Source of the DNA: Deltaproteobacteria bacterium
GTDB taxonomy: Bacteria > Myxococcota_A > Polyangia > Haliangiales > JADYYK01
Reading direction: 5' to 3'
Assembly: GCA_020853705.1 (NCBI GenBank)
Contig: JADYYK010000008.1
Span: forward strand, 1 to 64,000
DNA length: 64,000 nucleotides
Numbering within the stretch: the first letter of the stretch is position 1; each line of letters starts with the position of its first letter. This document shows positions 1 to 10,859 of this stretch, in pieces. Position numbers and translations under genes: made by a program. The notes under the pieces were generated by a model. The model was given only the letters and a program-made list of their open reading frames with translations. It made no database searches and had not been told where the DNA came from.

Positions 1-20
1 ATCCCGGGGAGCTTCGTCGC

Positions 21-72
21 CGCTGCGCTCCGATGCTCACATACGGCCAGTATGCTGCGCTTCGGTGCTCGC
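21..72. repeat. Imperfect 20-bp direct repeat around a small palindrome
   Basis: Two similar 20-mers (21-40 and 53-72) differ at a few positions and flank an ATAC/GTAT inverted repeat (41-53). The element lies upstream of the first kinase gene. No coding function is seen; it may be the end of an intergenic repeat family whose rest lies outside the window. Confidence 0.4.
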
Positions 73-135
73 GGCTCCTCGCTCGCCGGGCGCCTCGGCC
101 ACGATCATCGATCGACTTATCCATTCGTGGGCCCT

Positions 136-141
136 TACAAT
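136..141 (+). promoter_or_regulatory. Putative -10 box TACAAT of the first kinase gene
   Basis: TACAAT lies 33 nt before the chosen ATG, which has a G-rich Shine-Dalgarno-like stretch directly upstream. This is one of the fewer genes here with a normal leader. Confidence 0.4.
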
Positions 142-174
142 GGGCCGGTCACGAGACTTCTGCGCCGGGGGGAG

Positions 175-3840
<3,666 letters not shown>

Positions 3841-3843
3841 AGG

Positions 3844-5499
3844 CTACTTCATCGTCTTCGAGACCGAGGTGGTCTTGTCGGCCTCGATGGTGACGGTGAA
3901 GGAGACCTTCTTGTCGAGGTCGTCGTTGCGCAGCACGACCTTGTGCTTGCCGGCGGGCAGCTTGACGCTGTTGGGCGTCGACTTGTAGGGCTTGCCGTCG
4001 ATGTAGATGTCGGCCCAGGGGTCGGCGCTCAGGATCAGGGTGCCGGAGCCCTTGGGTGGCGGCTTGATCGACCCGTCCTTCCTCACTGGCGACGGCACGA
4101 CAGGCGGCGCATCGATCGGTGCCGCATCGGGGATCGCCGCGTCGACCGGAATGACGACCACCGGTGCGGCATCGATCGGGATCACTGCAGGCCGTGGCGC
4201 GGCGTCGGCGACCGCGACTGGCTGCTGCGGCGGCACCGGCCCGGGCTTCTTGTCGCCCTTGCCGCGCGACATGATGACGAACGCCGCCACACCCAGCGCC
4301 GCCACGATGGCGATGCCAGCGATCATCGCGCCCTTGCGCGAGCGTGGTGGCGACATCGTCATGTCGGGCGGCAGCGACTCGCCGGTGGCGCCGCCCATGG
4401 TGGTCGGCGCCATCGGGTTCGACGGCCGCACCGGGCCGGTCGGCGCCGGCAGCGCGCCCCAGGCCCCCGAGCCCGCGACCCCGCCCGAGCCCGGGCCCAG
4501 CGGTGGACCGCTGGGCGGGCGCACCGGCATGCTGGGCGGGCGCGACTCCGGCGGCTGCGACCCCATCGACACCGTGCGCACGCTGCCGCTGGGGTGCGGC
4601 CCCGGCGCGGGCGCGGAGCGCTGCGACGCCAGCGTGGGCTGCCCGTTGGCGGCGCGCAGGAAGTCGTCGCACATGGTGCGGATGTCGGGGTAGCGCTCGT
4701 CGCGGCGCTTGGCCATCGCGAACGACAGCACCTGCTCGATGCTCGGCGGCACCTCGGGCGCGGCCTCGCGCAGCGCGGGCGGCTCGAGGTGGCAGACCTG
4801 GTACAGCGCCGACGGCAGCGAGTTGGCGTCGAAGGCGCGGCGCCCGGCCAGGCACTCGTACATGATGGCGCCGATGGCGAAGATGTCGGTGCGCGCGTCG
4901 ATGTCCGACTGGCGACCCTCGGCCTGCTCCGGGGACATGTAGTACGGCGTCCCGAACACCGCGCCGGTCTTGGTCGCCAGCGAGGGCGCGTGCAGCACCT
5001 TGGAGATGCCGAAATCGAGGATCTTCACGAAGTCGTCGCGCTGCCGGTTGCGCACCAGGAACAGGTTCTGCGGCTTGAGGTCGCGGTGCACGATGCCGTG
5101 CTGGTGCGCGACCTCGAGGGCGCCGCTGATCTGCTCGAGGATGGTGGCGGTCTGGGCCAGCGACATGCGACCGCGCGACTCCAGCCGATCGGCCAGGTCC
5201 TCGCCGACCAGGAGCTCGAGGACCATGTAGGGCACACCGTCCTCGGTGTAGTTGAAGTCGACCACCTGCACGATGTGATCGTCGCCCAGCGACGACGCGA
5301 TCTCGGCCTCGCGCTGGAAGCGCTCGAAGACCTCGCGGTTCGACAGCACGTCGGCGTTGAGCAGCTTGACCGCGAAGCGGCGGGGCAAGCGGGTGTGGCT
5401 GGCCTCGTAGACCGAGCCCATGCCCCCCTCCCCGATCAGTCGCTCCAGCCGGTACGCGCCGCCGAGAATGGTCCCCAGTCGACCGGGTCCCTTGTTCAC
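3844..5499 (-). CDS. Transmembrane Ser/Thr protein kinase with C-terminal PEGA-like domain
   Basis: Protein of 551 aa. The kinase domain has GEGGMG (23-28), the AVK lysine (K45), HRDLKPQN (from H138) and DFG (162-164), so it should be active. A Pro/Gly/Ser-rich linker leads to a single membrane helix (about 387-411), a second Pro/Asp/Ala-rich spacer and a roughly 65-residue PEGA-like module. PEGA modules are surface/envelope domains common in myxobacteria. The predicted topology is cytoplasmic kinase and external PEGA-like sensor. The GTG start follows a TAGAGT -10 box by exactly 6 nt, suggesting a leaderless mRNA. Confidence 0.9.
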   Translation of the reverse strand: MNKGPGRLGTILGGAYRLERLIGEGGMGSVYEASHTRLPRRFAVKLLNADVLSNREVFERFQREAEIASSLGDDHIVQVVDFNYTEDGVPYMVLELLVGEDLADRLESRGRMSLAQTATILEQISGALEVAHQHGIVHRDLKPQNLFLVRNRQRDDFVKILDFGISKVLHAPSLATKTGAVFGTPYYMSPEQAEGRQSDIDARTDIFAIGAIMYECLAGRRAFDANSLPSALYQVCHLEPPALREAAPEVPPSIEQVLSFAMAKRRDERYPDIRTMCDDFLRAANGQPTLASQRSAPAPGPHPSGSVRTVSMGSQPPESRPPSMPVRPPSGPPLGPGSGGVAGSGAWGALPAPTGPVRPSNPMAPTTMGGATGESLPPDMTMSPPRSRKGAMIAGIAIVAALGVAAFVIMSRGKGDKKPGPVPPQQPVAVADAAPRPAVIPIDAAPVVVIPVDAAIPDAAPIDAPPVVPSPVRKDGSIKPPPKGSGTLILSADPWADIYIDGKPYKSTPNSVKLPAGKHKVVLRNDDLDKKVSFTVTIEADKTTSVSKTMK

Positions 5500-5505
5500 A
5501 GAGGG

Positions 5506-5511
5506 ACTCTA
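5506..5511 (-). promoter_or_regulatory. -10 box TAGAGT of the transmembrane kinase gene
   Basis: TAGAGT on the minus strand ends 6 nt before the GTG start at 5499, placing the expected +1 on the start codon. Confidence 0.5.
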
Positions 5512-5593
5512 GAGGTTGCCAGGTGTGTAGTCAAATCGAGGGTTTCGAGGTGGGCAATGAAGATTGCGGGGTGACTGGCGTAGACTGGCCATC

Positions 5594-6205
5594 ATGAGTC
5601 AGAAGTGGGGCCCCCCGCCCAATCAGCCCTGGAGTGGCAGTGGCGCACCGCCTGACCCCAACGCGCAGACCTATGGTCAGCCGCAGCCGCAGTGGAGCGC
5701 CCCGGCGCCACAGCCCGAGAGCTGGGCCGGCCAGTCGGGCCCGCAGCCGCAGTGGGGGGCGCCGCCGCCGCCACAGGCGCAGCAGTGGGGCTCGCCGCCG
5801 CCACCGCCACAGGCGCAGCAGTGGGGGGCGCCGCCGCCACCGCAGGCACAGCAGTGGGGCGCCCCGCCGCCGCCACCGAACGCCCAGCCGTGGGGCGCGG
5901 TGCCGCCGCCGCCCCCTGGCCAGCAGTGGGGCGGACCACCGCCACCCAATGACGCCGCCGCCGCGCATGCGCGCCTGATGCAGCAGCAGGCCGCGATGGA
6001 AGCCGCCAGCCGTCAGGCCAAGAAGAGCTCCGCGGGCACCGACATGGTGCTCGGCCTCATCCTGTGTGTCGTCGGCATCGCCATCACCGTCGGCACCTAC
6101 GACAGCGCCAGCCGCAGCGGCGGCGGCACCTACTTCATCGCCTACGGCCCCATCATCTACGGCGCCATCCGCTTCTTCAAGGGACTGGTCAACCTCGGCA
6201 GCTGA
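5594..6205 (+). CDS. Pro/Gln-rich small membrane protein
   Basis: Protein of 203 aa, not recognised. Residues 1 to about 125 are low-complexity, with repeats of the type QQWGxPPPPPQA. Next comes a short charged helix, then one or two hydrophobic segments (around residues 150-195) ending in a conserved-looking aromatic tail. Such proline-rich cytoplasmic arms followed by small membrane domains are common among uncharacterised bacterial membrane proteins. The ATG lies 7 nt after TAGACT. The 3' end overlaps the end of the convergent zeta-like gene by 49 bp. Confidence 0.7.
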   Translation: MSQKWGPPPNQPWSGSGAPPDPNAQTYGQPQPQWSAPAPQPESWAGQSGPQPQWGAPPPPQAQQWGSPPPPPQAQQWGAPPPPQAQQWGAPPPPPNAQPWGAVPPPPPGQQWGGPPPPNDAAAAHARLMQQQAAMEAASRQAKKSSAGTDMVLGLILCVVGIAITVGTYDSASRSGGGTYFIAYGPIIYGAIRFFKGLVNLGS

Positions 6206-6774
6206 CCGCCGGGCAACCACGCTGGCGCTGGCGCCGCCAGGTAGATCACCTTGCCGTGGGTGTATTCGGCGACCTTACGGTAGGGCTGCTCGAGGTCGCT
6301 GTTGTCGAAGACGAGCACGACGGGCAGCTTCGCGATGGCGCGGGCCAGGTTCTCGAGCGTGCGCGGGTAGCGCGCGGCGACGCGCGCGGCGGCGACATCA
6401 TGGCCGCCTTGCAGGACCCGCATCGCGACGCGCTCATCGCACAGCTCTGCGCTGCCCATGCCGATGAAGATCAGCACGACCGTGTAGCCGTCCGCCGCGG
6501 CCTGCTCGAGGAAGCCGAGCTTGTCGCCCACGGGATCGGACAGCACGGTCTCGAAGACGAAGCTCTCGCGCTGCAGGACCAGCGTCCTGCGCAGCGCGGT
6601 CGCGGCCTGAGCCGCATCATCGGCGGTGCCGCCGAGCTCGCGCTGGAGCTGGTCCGGATTGATGAAGCGGAGCCCGCTGTGGGCCAGGTGGGCGTGAAAG
6701 AAGGTGGTCTTGCCAGCGCCGTTGCTCCCCGCCAGCGCGACGATGATGGGCCGCGCGTCGAGGACCGGGTTCAT
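6157..6774 (-). CDS. Zeta-toxin-like P-loop kinase
   Basis: Protein of 205 aa with Walker A GSNGAGKT (16-23) followed by TFFHAHL, then FINPDQLQREL, the arrangement seen in zeta toxin / AAA_33-type kinases. Zeta toxins phosphorylate UDP-N-acetylglucosamine (known for the family); the substrate here is not shown by sequence. Its ATG overlaps the stop of the upstream ParD-like gene (ATGA), so the two are translationally coupled as a toxin-antitoxin operon. The last 49 bp overlap the convergent gene on the other strand. Confidence 0.8.
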   Translation of the reverse strand: MNPVLDARPIIVALAGSNGAGKTTFFHAHLAHSGLRFINPDQLQRELGGTADDAAQAATALRRTLVLQRESFVFETVLSDPVGDKLGFLEQAAADGYTVVLIFIGMGSAELCDERVAMRVLQGGHDVAAARVAARYPRTLENLARAIAKLPVVLVFDNSDLEQPYRKVAEYTHGKVIYLAAPAPAWLPGGQLPRLTSPLKKRMAP

Positions 6775-7142
6775 GGCCGGACGGGCTGGAACACGCGACT
6801 GACGAAGCGACCGATGGTGCGGGTGCCGTCCTCGTCGATCTTCACCAGCAGACCGGGTCGCCCAGGCGCGGCCTCGAAGTGGGGAAACGGTGCTGCGGCC
6901 AGCACCGCCGCTACGCGTGCGCGTCCCGCCTCGCTGTCGACCGCCGCGATGGCCTCGGACAGCGGGCGCTCCTCACCGCGGCGCTTGAGGCGCAGCAGCT
7001 GCTCGAGTCGCAGCAGCGAGTCCATGGCGCGACCGATTCGCGCCCAGAACTCGATCTGACCGGCGAGGGAACGCTCCGACGCCTCACCGGCCACCCGAGC
7101 ATCGAGCACCAGATTGTCGGAGAGCTTGACTGGCTGACCCAT
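6771..7142 (-). CDS. ParD-like antitoxin
   Basis: Protein of 123 aa. The N-terminus (VKLSDNLVLDARVAGEASER) and the GQIEFWARIGRAMD helix resemble the ParD-like antitoxin family (PF11903), a ribbon-helix-helix relative often found beside zeta-like toxins. It is the first gene of a two-gene operon with the zeta-like kinase. The ATG lies exactly 6 nt after TACCTT, and a perfect 7-bp inverted repeat overlaps that promoter, as expected for an autoregulating antitoxin. Assignment is by motif memory and context; function is inferred. Confidence 0.75.
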   Translation of the reverse strand: MGQPVKLSDNLVLDARVAGEASERSLAGQIEFWARIGRAMDSLLRLEQLLRLKRRGEERPLSEAIAAVDSEAGRARVAAVLAAAPFPHFEAAPGRPGLLVKIDEDGTRTIGRFVSRVFQPVRP

Positions 7143-7148
7143 GCCAAC

Positions 7149-7167
7149 AAGGTAGCATTTTGCTACC
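7149..7167 (-). promoter_or_regulatory. Promoter and palindromic operator of the toxin-antitoxin operon
   Basis: The -10 box TACCTT occupies 7149-7154 (minus strand). The perfect inverted repeat GGTAGCA-N3-TGCTACC occupies 7151-7167. The left arm overlaps the -10 box, so a bound repressor would block RNA polymerase. Confidence 0.7.
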
Positions 7168-7179
7168 CATTCGCAATGG

Positions 7180-7938
7180 TCACAAGATGGCTGGTGATTT
7201 CAGTGCTTCATGAGTCGCCCGGCGGGCGTGGTCGAAGGCGCGGACGCCCTGGTGCAGGCGGAAGGGGCCGACCCGGGGCAGGCCGTCGATGCGCAGCGCG
7301 GTCAGGCCGGGGCGCGGGCGGGCGCGGCCACGGCCGAGGCCGTGGTGCAGCACGCGGGCGCCGACGGCGATGCCGGCCAGGCCGGGCAGGTCGGCCACGC
7401 CGCCATCGATGAAGGGCGCGCCATCGATCCAGACCGGGTGAAACAGGCCCGGCAGCGCGCACGAGGCGTGGATGGCGGCGCTGAGGTCGCCGGTCTCGGC
7501 GACGCGGGTGCGCAGGCGCAGCACCTCGTAGATGGAGATGGCGACCGGGGCGCGACAGCGAGCAAAGTCGCGCGTCGGCAGCAGGGCGTCGAGCTTGTCG
7601 CGGAACAGGCGGCCCGCCAGCAGCCCCAGGCCCGGCCGCGGATCCCAGAAGTGCGCCCGCTCGAGCACCATCAGCTCGTCGCGCAGCCGCACCGCATCGA
7701 GCCCGCTGGCCCAGGCGCCGGTGACCAGCGCGCCCGCGCTGGAGCCCGACAGCCGCGTCGGCAGCAGGCCCTCGTCCTCGAGCACGGTGAGCACGCCACA
7801 GTGGGCGAAGAAGCCGAAGAAGCCGGACGACATCGCCAGCGCGAAGGGGCCTTCGCGCAGCCAGTCGCGCAGCGTGGGCGTCAGGGTCGCGGTCGCTGTC
7901 GGAGTCGCCGTCGGTGTCGGTGTCGCCGTCGTGGTCAC
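7180..7938 (-). CDS. Patatin-like phospholipase/acyl hydrolase
   Basis: Protein of about 252 aa. It shows the patatin elements: an SGFFGFFAHCGVL oxyanion-like loop, the nucleophile elbow GSSAG, and DGG for the catalytic Asp, plus the typical FHPVWIDGAPFIDGG stretch. Patatins hydrolyse acyl esters of membrane lipids. The N-terminus is a Thr/Ala/Pro repeat encoded by an imperfect hexanucleotide array (7885-7935). I chose the GTG at 7938 as the start because upstream in-frame sequence is not credible; the exact start is uncertain and a start after the array is possible. Confidence 0.75.
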   Translation of the reverse strand: MTTTATPTPTATPTATATLTPTLRDWLREGPFALAMSSGFFGFFAHCGVLTVLEDEGLLPTRLSGSSAGALVTGAWASGLDAVRLRDELMVLERAHFWDPRPGLGLLAGRLFRDKLDALLPTRDFARCRAPVAISIYEVLRLRTRVAETGDLSAAIHASCALPGLFHPVWIDGAPFIDGGVADLPGLAGIAVGARVLHHGLGRGRARPRPGLTALRIDGLPRVGPFRLHQGVRAFDHARRATHEALKSPAIL

Positions 7939-8091
7939 GCAGGCCCAGCATGCCAGAGGGCTGCGGCGTCGGCGAGCCCTCAGCCCAGCGCGGCGCGCGG
8001 CGTGGCCAGGCTCTTGCCGCGGTGAAACGCGGGTCAGATGGCATACTGCGGCAGCCCGGCGCGGGGCATACGGAACGCGGTCGGGATCACG

Positions 8092-8097
8092 TACGGT
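8092..8097 (+). promoter_or_regulatory. -10 box TACGGT
   Basis: TACGGT ends exactly 6 nt before the ATG at 8104, implying a leaderless transcript for the lipoprotein gene. Confidence 0.5.
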
Positions 8098-8103
8098 AGC
8101 TTC

Positions 8104-9888
8104 ATGTCCGTGTTCTCGCGAGTCGTGTGTGCTGCGCTGCTGTTCGTGGTCGGCTGTGGAGGTGGTCCGTCGGGGGGCGGGGCTGACGCCGCGCTCGATG
8201 GCGCGGCAACCGATGGTGGTGATGCGCCCGATGGGGCGCCGCGCGTCGACGGCGCGGCGGAGGTCGACGCCGCGCTGACCCCGGTGGACGCTGCGCTGCC
8301 GGCGGTCGACGCCGCGGTCGCCGACGCCGCCGTCGCGGACGCCACGGTGGCTGACGCGCAGGTCGCCGACACGGCGCTCGCGGACGCGGCGCCCGACGCG
8401 CCACCAGCGACCGTGACCGCGCTGCGCATCTCGCCGCGGCATCCGGTGCTGGGCGCGGGCGAGGTGGCGCGCTTTCGCGCCATCGCCACCCTGTCCACCG
8501 GCGCCACCGTGGACGTGACCGCGGACGCCGGCTGGCTGAGCAGCGACACCATTGCGGCCACGGTCTCGAACAGCGGAGCCAGCAAGGGCGAGGTTACCGG
8601 GGGCGCCCAGCTGCCGGTCACCATCTCAGCGCAGTACGGCGCCTTCACCGCGATGGTGAGCTTCGAGATCAACGCCTGGGGTGGCGTCCCCATGGCGCGC
8701 AACGTGGGCTCGCTGGCGCTGGACGGCGACGACCGCGGCGGCCTGATGGCGGCCTTCACGTCGCCGACCACCGCCGGGGGCGTCGGGCTGAACGGGGTCT
8801 GGCTGAAGGGCGGCTTCATGGATCCTGAGGAGACCATCCCGACCGGCACGGGTGACGTCGAGACGCCCGAGCTGGTGCTGTCGGATCGAGGCGACCGCCT
8901 GGCCTCGTGGGTGCGTGACATCGGCGATCGCGGTGCGCGCTACCTGTCGGGCAACGGCTCGCTGTTCAACGCCACTGGCTGGCAGGCGGCGCGCTCGATG
9001 GAGATGGGCAGCCTGGTGCTGGGCCAGCCAGTGCTGTCGGTGTCGCGGCTGGGCACCGGCTATGCGGTCTGGTCGGAGGGGGGCGGCAGCGGCGGCAGCT
9101 ATGCGGCGCGCTTCACCCCGGCGGCGGGCTGGGACATGGTGCCGACGCTGGTGGGCAGTGGGGTCGGGCGCATCGCGGCGACGACGTCGAATGGCGCGGT
9201 CCTGGTGCTCGCGACCTCGGCCGGGCCGGCGCAACCTGGCCATGTCCGGGCGCGGCGCTATGTGGTCGGGACCGGCTGGACCGCCGTGGTCGATGTCGAT
9301 CAGGGAGACATCACCTCGGCGTGGGCCGAGGTCGCAGTCGACGCCACCGGGCGCGCGGTCGCCATCTGGCATCACAGGGTCGGCACGAGCCATGGCCTGC
9401 GCGCGGCCAGCATGGACGCCACCGGCACCTGGGCGGCTGCGGTCGACGTGGTCGCGCCAGGTCCGGGGGGCATCAACTTCCCGAAGCTGGCCATGAACTA
9501 CGCAGGAGACGCGGTGCTGGCGTGGCAGCAGGGCGACGCCGGCGTGCTCAGCGGCTGGCGCGCGCGCTACAGCCCGAGCACCGGCTGGTCGGCGCCCGCA
9601 ACCTTCGAGCAAAGCACCGGCATGATCCGTGGCTTCTCGGTCGCCATCAACGGCGACGGCGAGATCTACAACCTCTGGAGCGAACTCTCCGGCACCACCT
9701 GGCGCCTCCTCGTCAACCACGAGAACCCCGAGATCGGCCTGAGCGAAGCCATCGGCCTCGACACGAGCACGACGGGCTCGTTCGACGAACTCGAGATCTT
9801 CAGCGCTGTGCGGGGTGGCGCCGTCGCCGGCTACGTCAAGACTCGCGCAGGCGGTCAGCGCGATCTGAACGCGCTGATCTTCGACTGA
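8104..9888 (+). CDS. Lipoprotein with Asp/Ala linker and bacterial Ig-like domain
   Basis: Protein of 594 aa. A signal peptide ends in a lipobox (LLFVVGC). About 75 residues of Asp/Ala-rich linker follow, a spacer style typical of myxobacterial lipoproteins. Next is a Big2-like Ig fold (VTALRISPRHPVLGAGEVAR onwards), then a long region of repeated short strands (with motifs such as AVDATGRAVAIWHH) that looks like a beta-propeller or similar sheet repeat. Probably outer-membrane anchored and surface exposed; ligand unknown. Fragments of its 3' part recur as a degraded copy at 10737-10828. Confidence 0.75.
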   Translation: MSVFSRVVCAALLFVVGCGGGPSGGGADAALDGAATDGGDAPDGAPRVDGAAEVDAALTPVDAALPAVDAAVADAAVADATVADAQVADTALADAAPDAPPATVTALRISPRHPVLGAGEVARFRAIATLSTGATVDVTADAGWLSSDTIAATVSNSGASKGEVTGGAQLPVTISAQYGAFTAMVSFEINAWGGVPMARNVGSLALDGDDRGGLMAAFTSPTTAGGVGLNGVWLKGGFMDPEETIPTGTGDVETPELVLSDRGDRLASWVRDIGDRGARYLSGNGSLFNATGWQAARSMEMGSLVLGQPVLSVSRLGTGYAVWSEGGGSGGSYAARFTPAAGWDMVPTLVGSGVGRIAATTSNGAVLVLATSAGPAQPGHVRARRYVVGTGWTAVVDVDQGDITSAWAEVAVDATGRAVAIWHHRVGTSHGLRAASMDATGTWAAAVDVVAPGPGGINFPKLAMNYAGDAVLAWQQGDAGVLSGWRARYSPSTGWSAPATFEQSTGMIRGFSVAINGDGEIYNLWSELSGTTWRLLVNHENPEIGLSEAIGLDTSTTGSFDELEIFSAVRGGAVAGYVKTRAGGQRDLNALIFD

Positions 9889-10020
9889 GGGGGAGCGAAC
9901 CAGGGCGGGGCGGGGGCCTTTCTGGGGAAACGCCGGGCTACGGACTTCGTCGGTCGGTGGCCTCCTCGAGCATGTGCCGTCCGGCGTCTGGCAGGGCAGC
10001 CGCGCGACGCCTGCGACTGC

Positions 10021-10026
10021 TACAAT
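10021..10026 (+). promoter_or_regulatory. -10 box TACAAT of the first nucleotidyltransferase cassette
   Basis: TACAAT ends exactly 6 nt before the ATG at 10033; the expected +1 is the A of the start codon. Confidence 0.55.
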
Positions 10027-10032
10027 CGGGCT

Positions 10033-10263
10033 ATGAGCGACGCTGGTCGCCGAGCCCGCGCCGCTGCCCGCGCCAGCCGCGTCGTGCTGCACAAGGCCCA
10101 GCTCCAGAACCGTGAGGCCGACCCGTGCCCCATCCATGGCCCCGAGGCCCTGTCCCTGGTGCACGTCCTCACCCAGGAAGGCTGGTCGCTCGCGGGGTTG
10201 CCGCAGCCTAGCTACACCCGCGACGAGATCCCGTGTCGATTCGTCCCGGGGCCGCTCGAGTGA
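10033..10263 (+). CDS. Small basic protein, first gene of a nucleotidyltransferase cassette
   Basis: Protein of 76 aa, not recognised. The N-terminal half is Arg/Ala-rich and probably helical; the C-terminal half contains a CPIHGPEAL segment and aromatic residues. The stop overlaps the GTG at 10260 of the downstream nucleotidyltransferase gene, and a TACAAT box sits 6 nt before its ATG. A small protein translationally coupled to a minimal nucleotidyltransferase resembles antitoxin/toxin gene pairs, but no family match is claimed. Confidence 0.6.
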   Translation: MSDAGRRARAAARASRVVLHKAQLQNREADPCPIHGPEALSLVHVLTQEGWSLAGLPQPSYTRDEIPCRFVPGPLE

Positions 10264-10727
10264 TCGAACTTCCCGCAGACTTCCGTGATCTGCTGATCGA
10301 ACTCCACGACGCTGGCGCCGAGTTCGTGGTGCTCGGTGGGCACGCCGTGGCCTTTCACGGCCACCCTCGCGCCACCAAGGCTCTCGACGTCCTGGTGCGC
10401 GCCAGCGCGGAGAATGCCGCCAAGGTCTACCGCGCGCTGAGCGCCTTCGGGGCGCCTCTGCAGGCCTTCGACGTCGCCGAGGCCGACTTCGCGACCTGTG
10501 ACGGCGTCCTGCAGCTCGGGCTGCCACCCCGGCGAATCGACATCCTCAACCGCGCCACCGGCATCAGCTTCGACGAGGCACGCGCAGGCGGGGACAGCTT
10601 CGAGCTGGAGGGCCGCCGGATCCCGGTCATCGGCCTGACCGCCCTGCTGCAGAACAAACGCGCCGCCGGACGAGAACAGGATCTCGCGGACATCAAGGCG
10701 CTGGAGGCCGTGGCGCCACCACGGTGA
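10260..10727 (+). CDS. Minimal nucleotidyltransferase (AbiEii/DUF6036-like)
   Basis: About 155 aa from the GTG at 10260, which overlaps the upstream stop (GTGA); an alternative GTG lies at 10233. The pattern VLGGHAVAFHGHPRATKALDVLV matches the GG...T.D(I/V)DV core of minimal nucleotidyltransferases of the AbiEii / DUF6036 kind. The C-terminal RIPVIGLTALLQNKRAAGRE followed by QDLADIKALE is also typical. Family members act as nucleotidyl-transferring toxins or are uncharacterised. Confidence 0.75.
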   Translation: MIELPADFRDLLIELHDAGAEFVVLGGHAVAFHGHPRATKALDVLVRASAENAAKVYRALSAFGAPLQAFDVAEADFATCDGVLQLGLPPRRIDILNRATGISFDEARAGGDSFELEGRRIPVIGLTALLQNKRAAGREQDLADIKALEAVAPPR

Positions 10728-10736
10728 AGGGGCTTC

Positions 10737-10828
10737 GAGGTGGCCGTCGACGTCACCGGGCGCGCAGTCGCCGACCACGAGAACCCTGAGACCGGCGGTC
10801 GCTGTTGGCAGTGGGATCTTCGACTCAG
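10737..10828 (+). pseudogene. Remnants of a second copy of the 8104-9888 lipoprotein gene
   Basis: Three short blocks, in parent order, resemble the 3' part of the lipoprotein gene. 10737-10772 matches 9328-9363 (32 of 36 identical by eye); 10773-10796 matches 9715-9738 (21 of 24); the block around 10815 matches the last codons near 9876. The intervening coding sequence is deleted and no frame remains. Confidence 0.6.
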
Positions 10829-10859
10829 CTGGCTGCGGACGTTTCAGCGGAAGCGTCGA

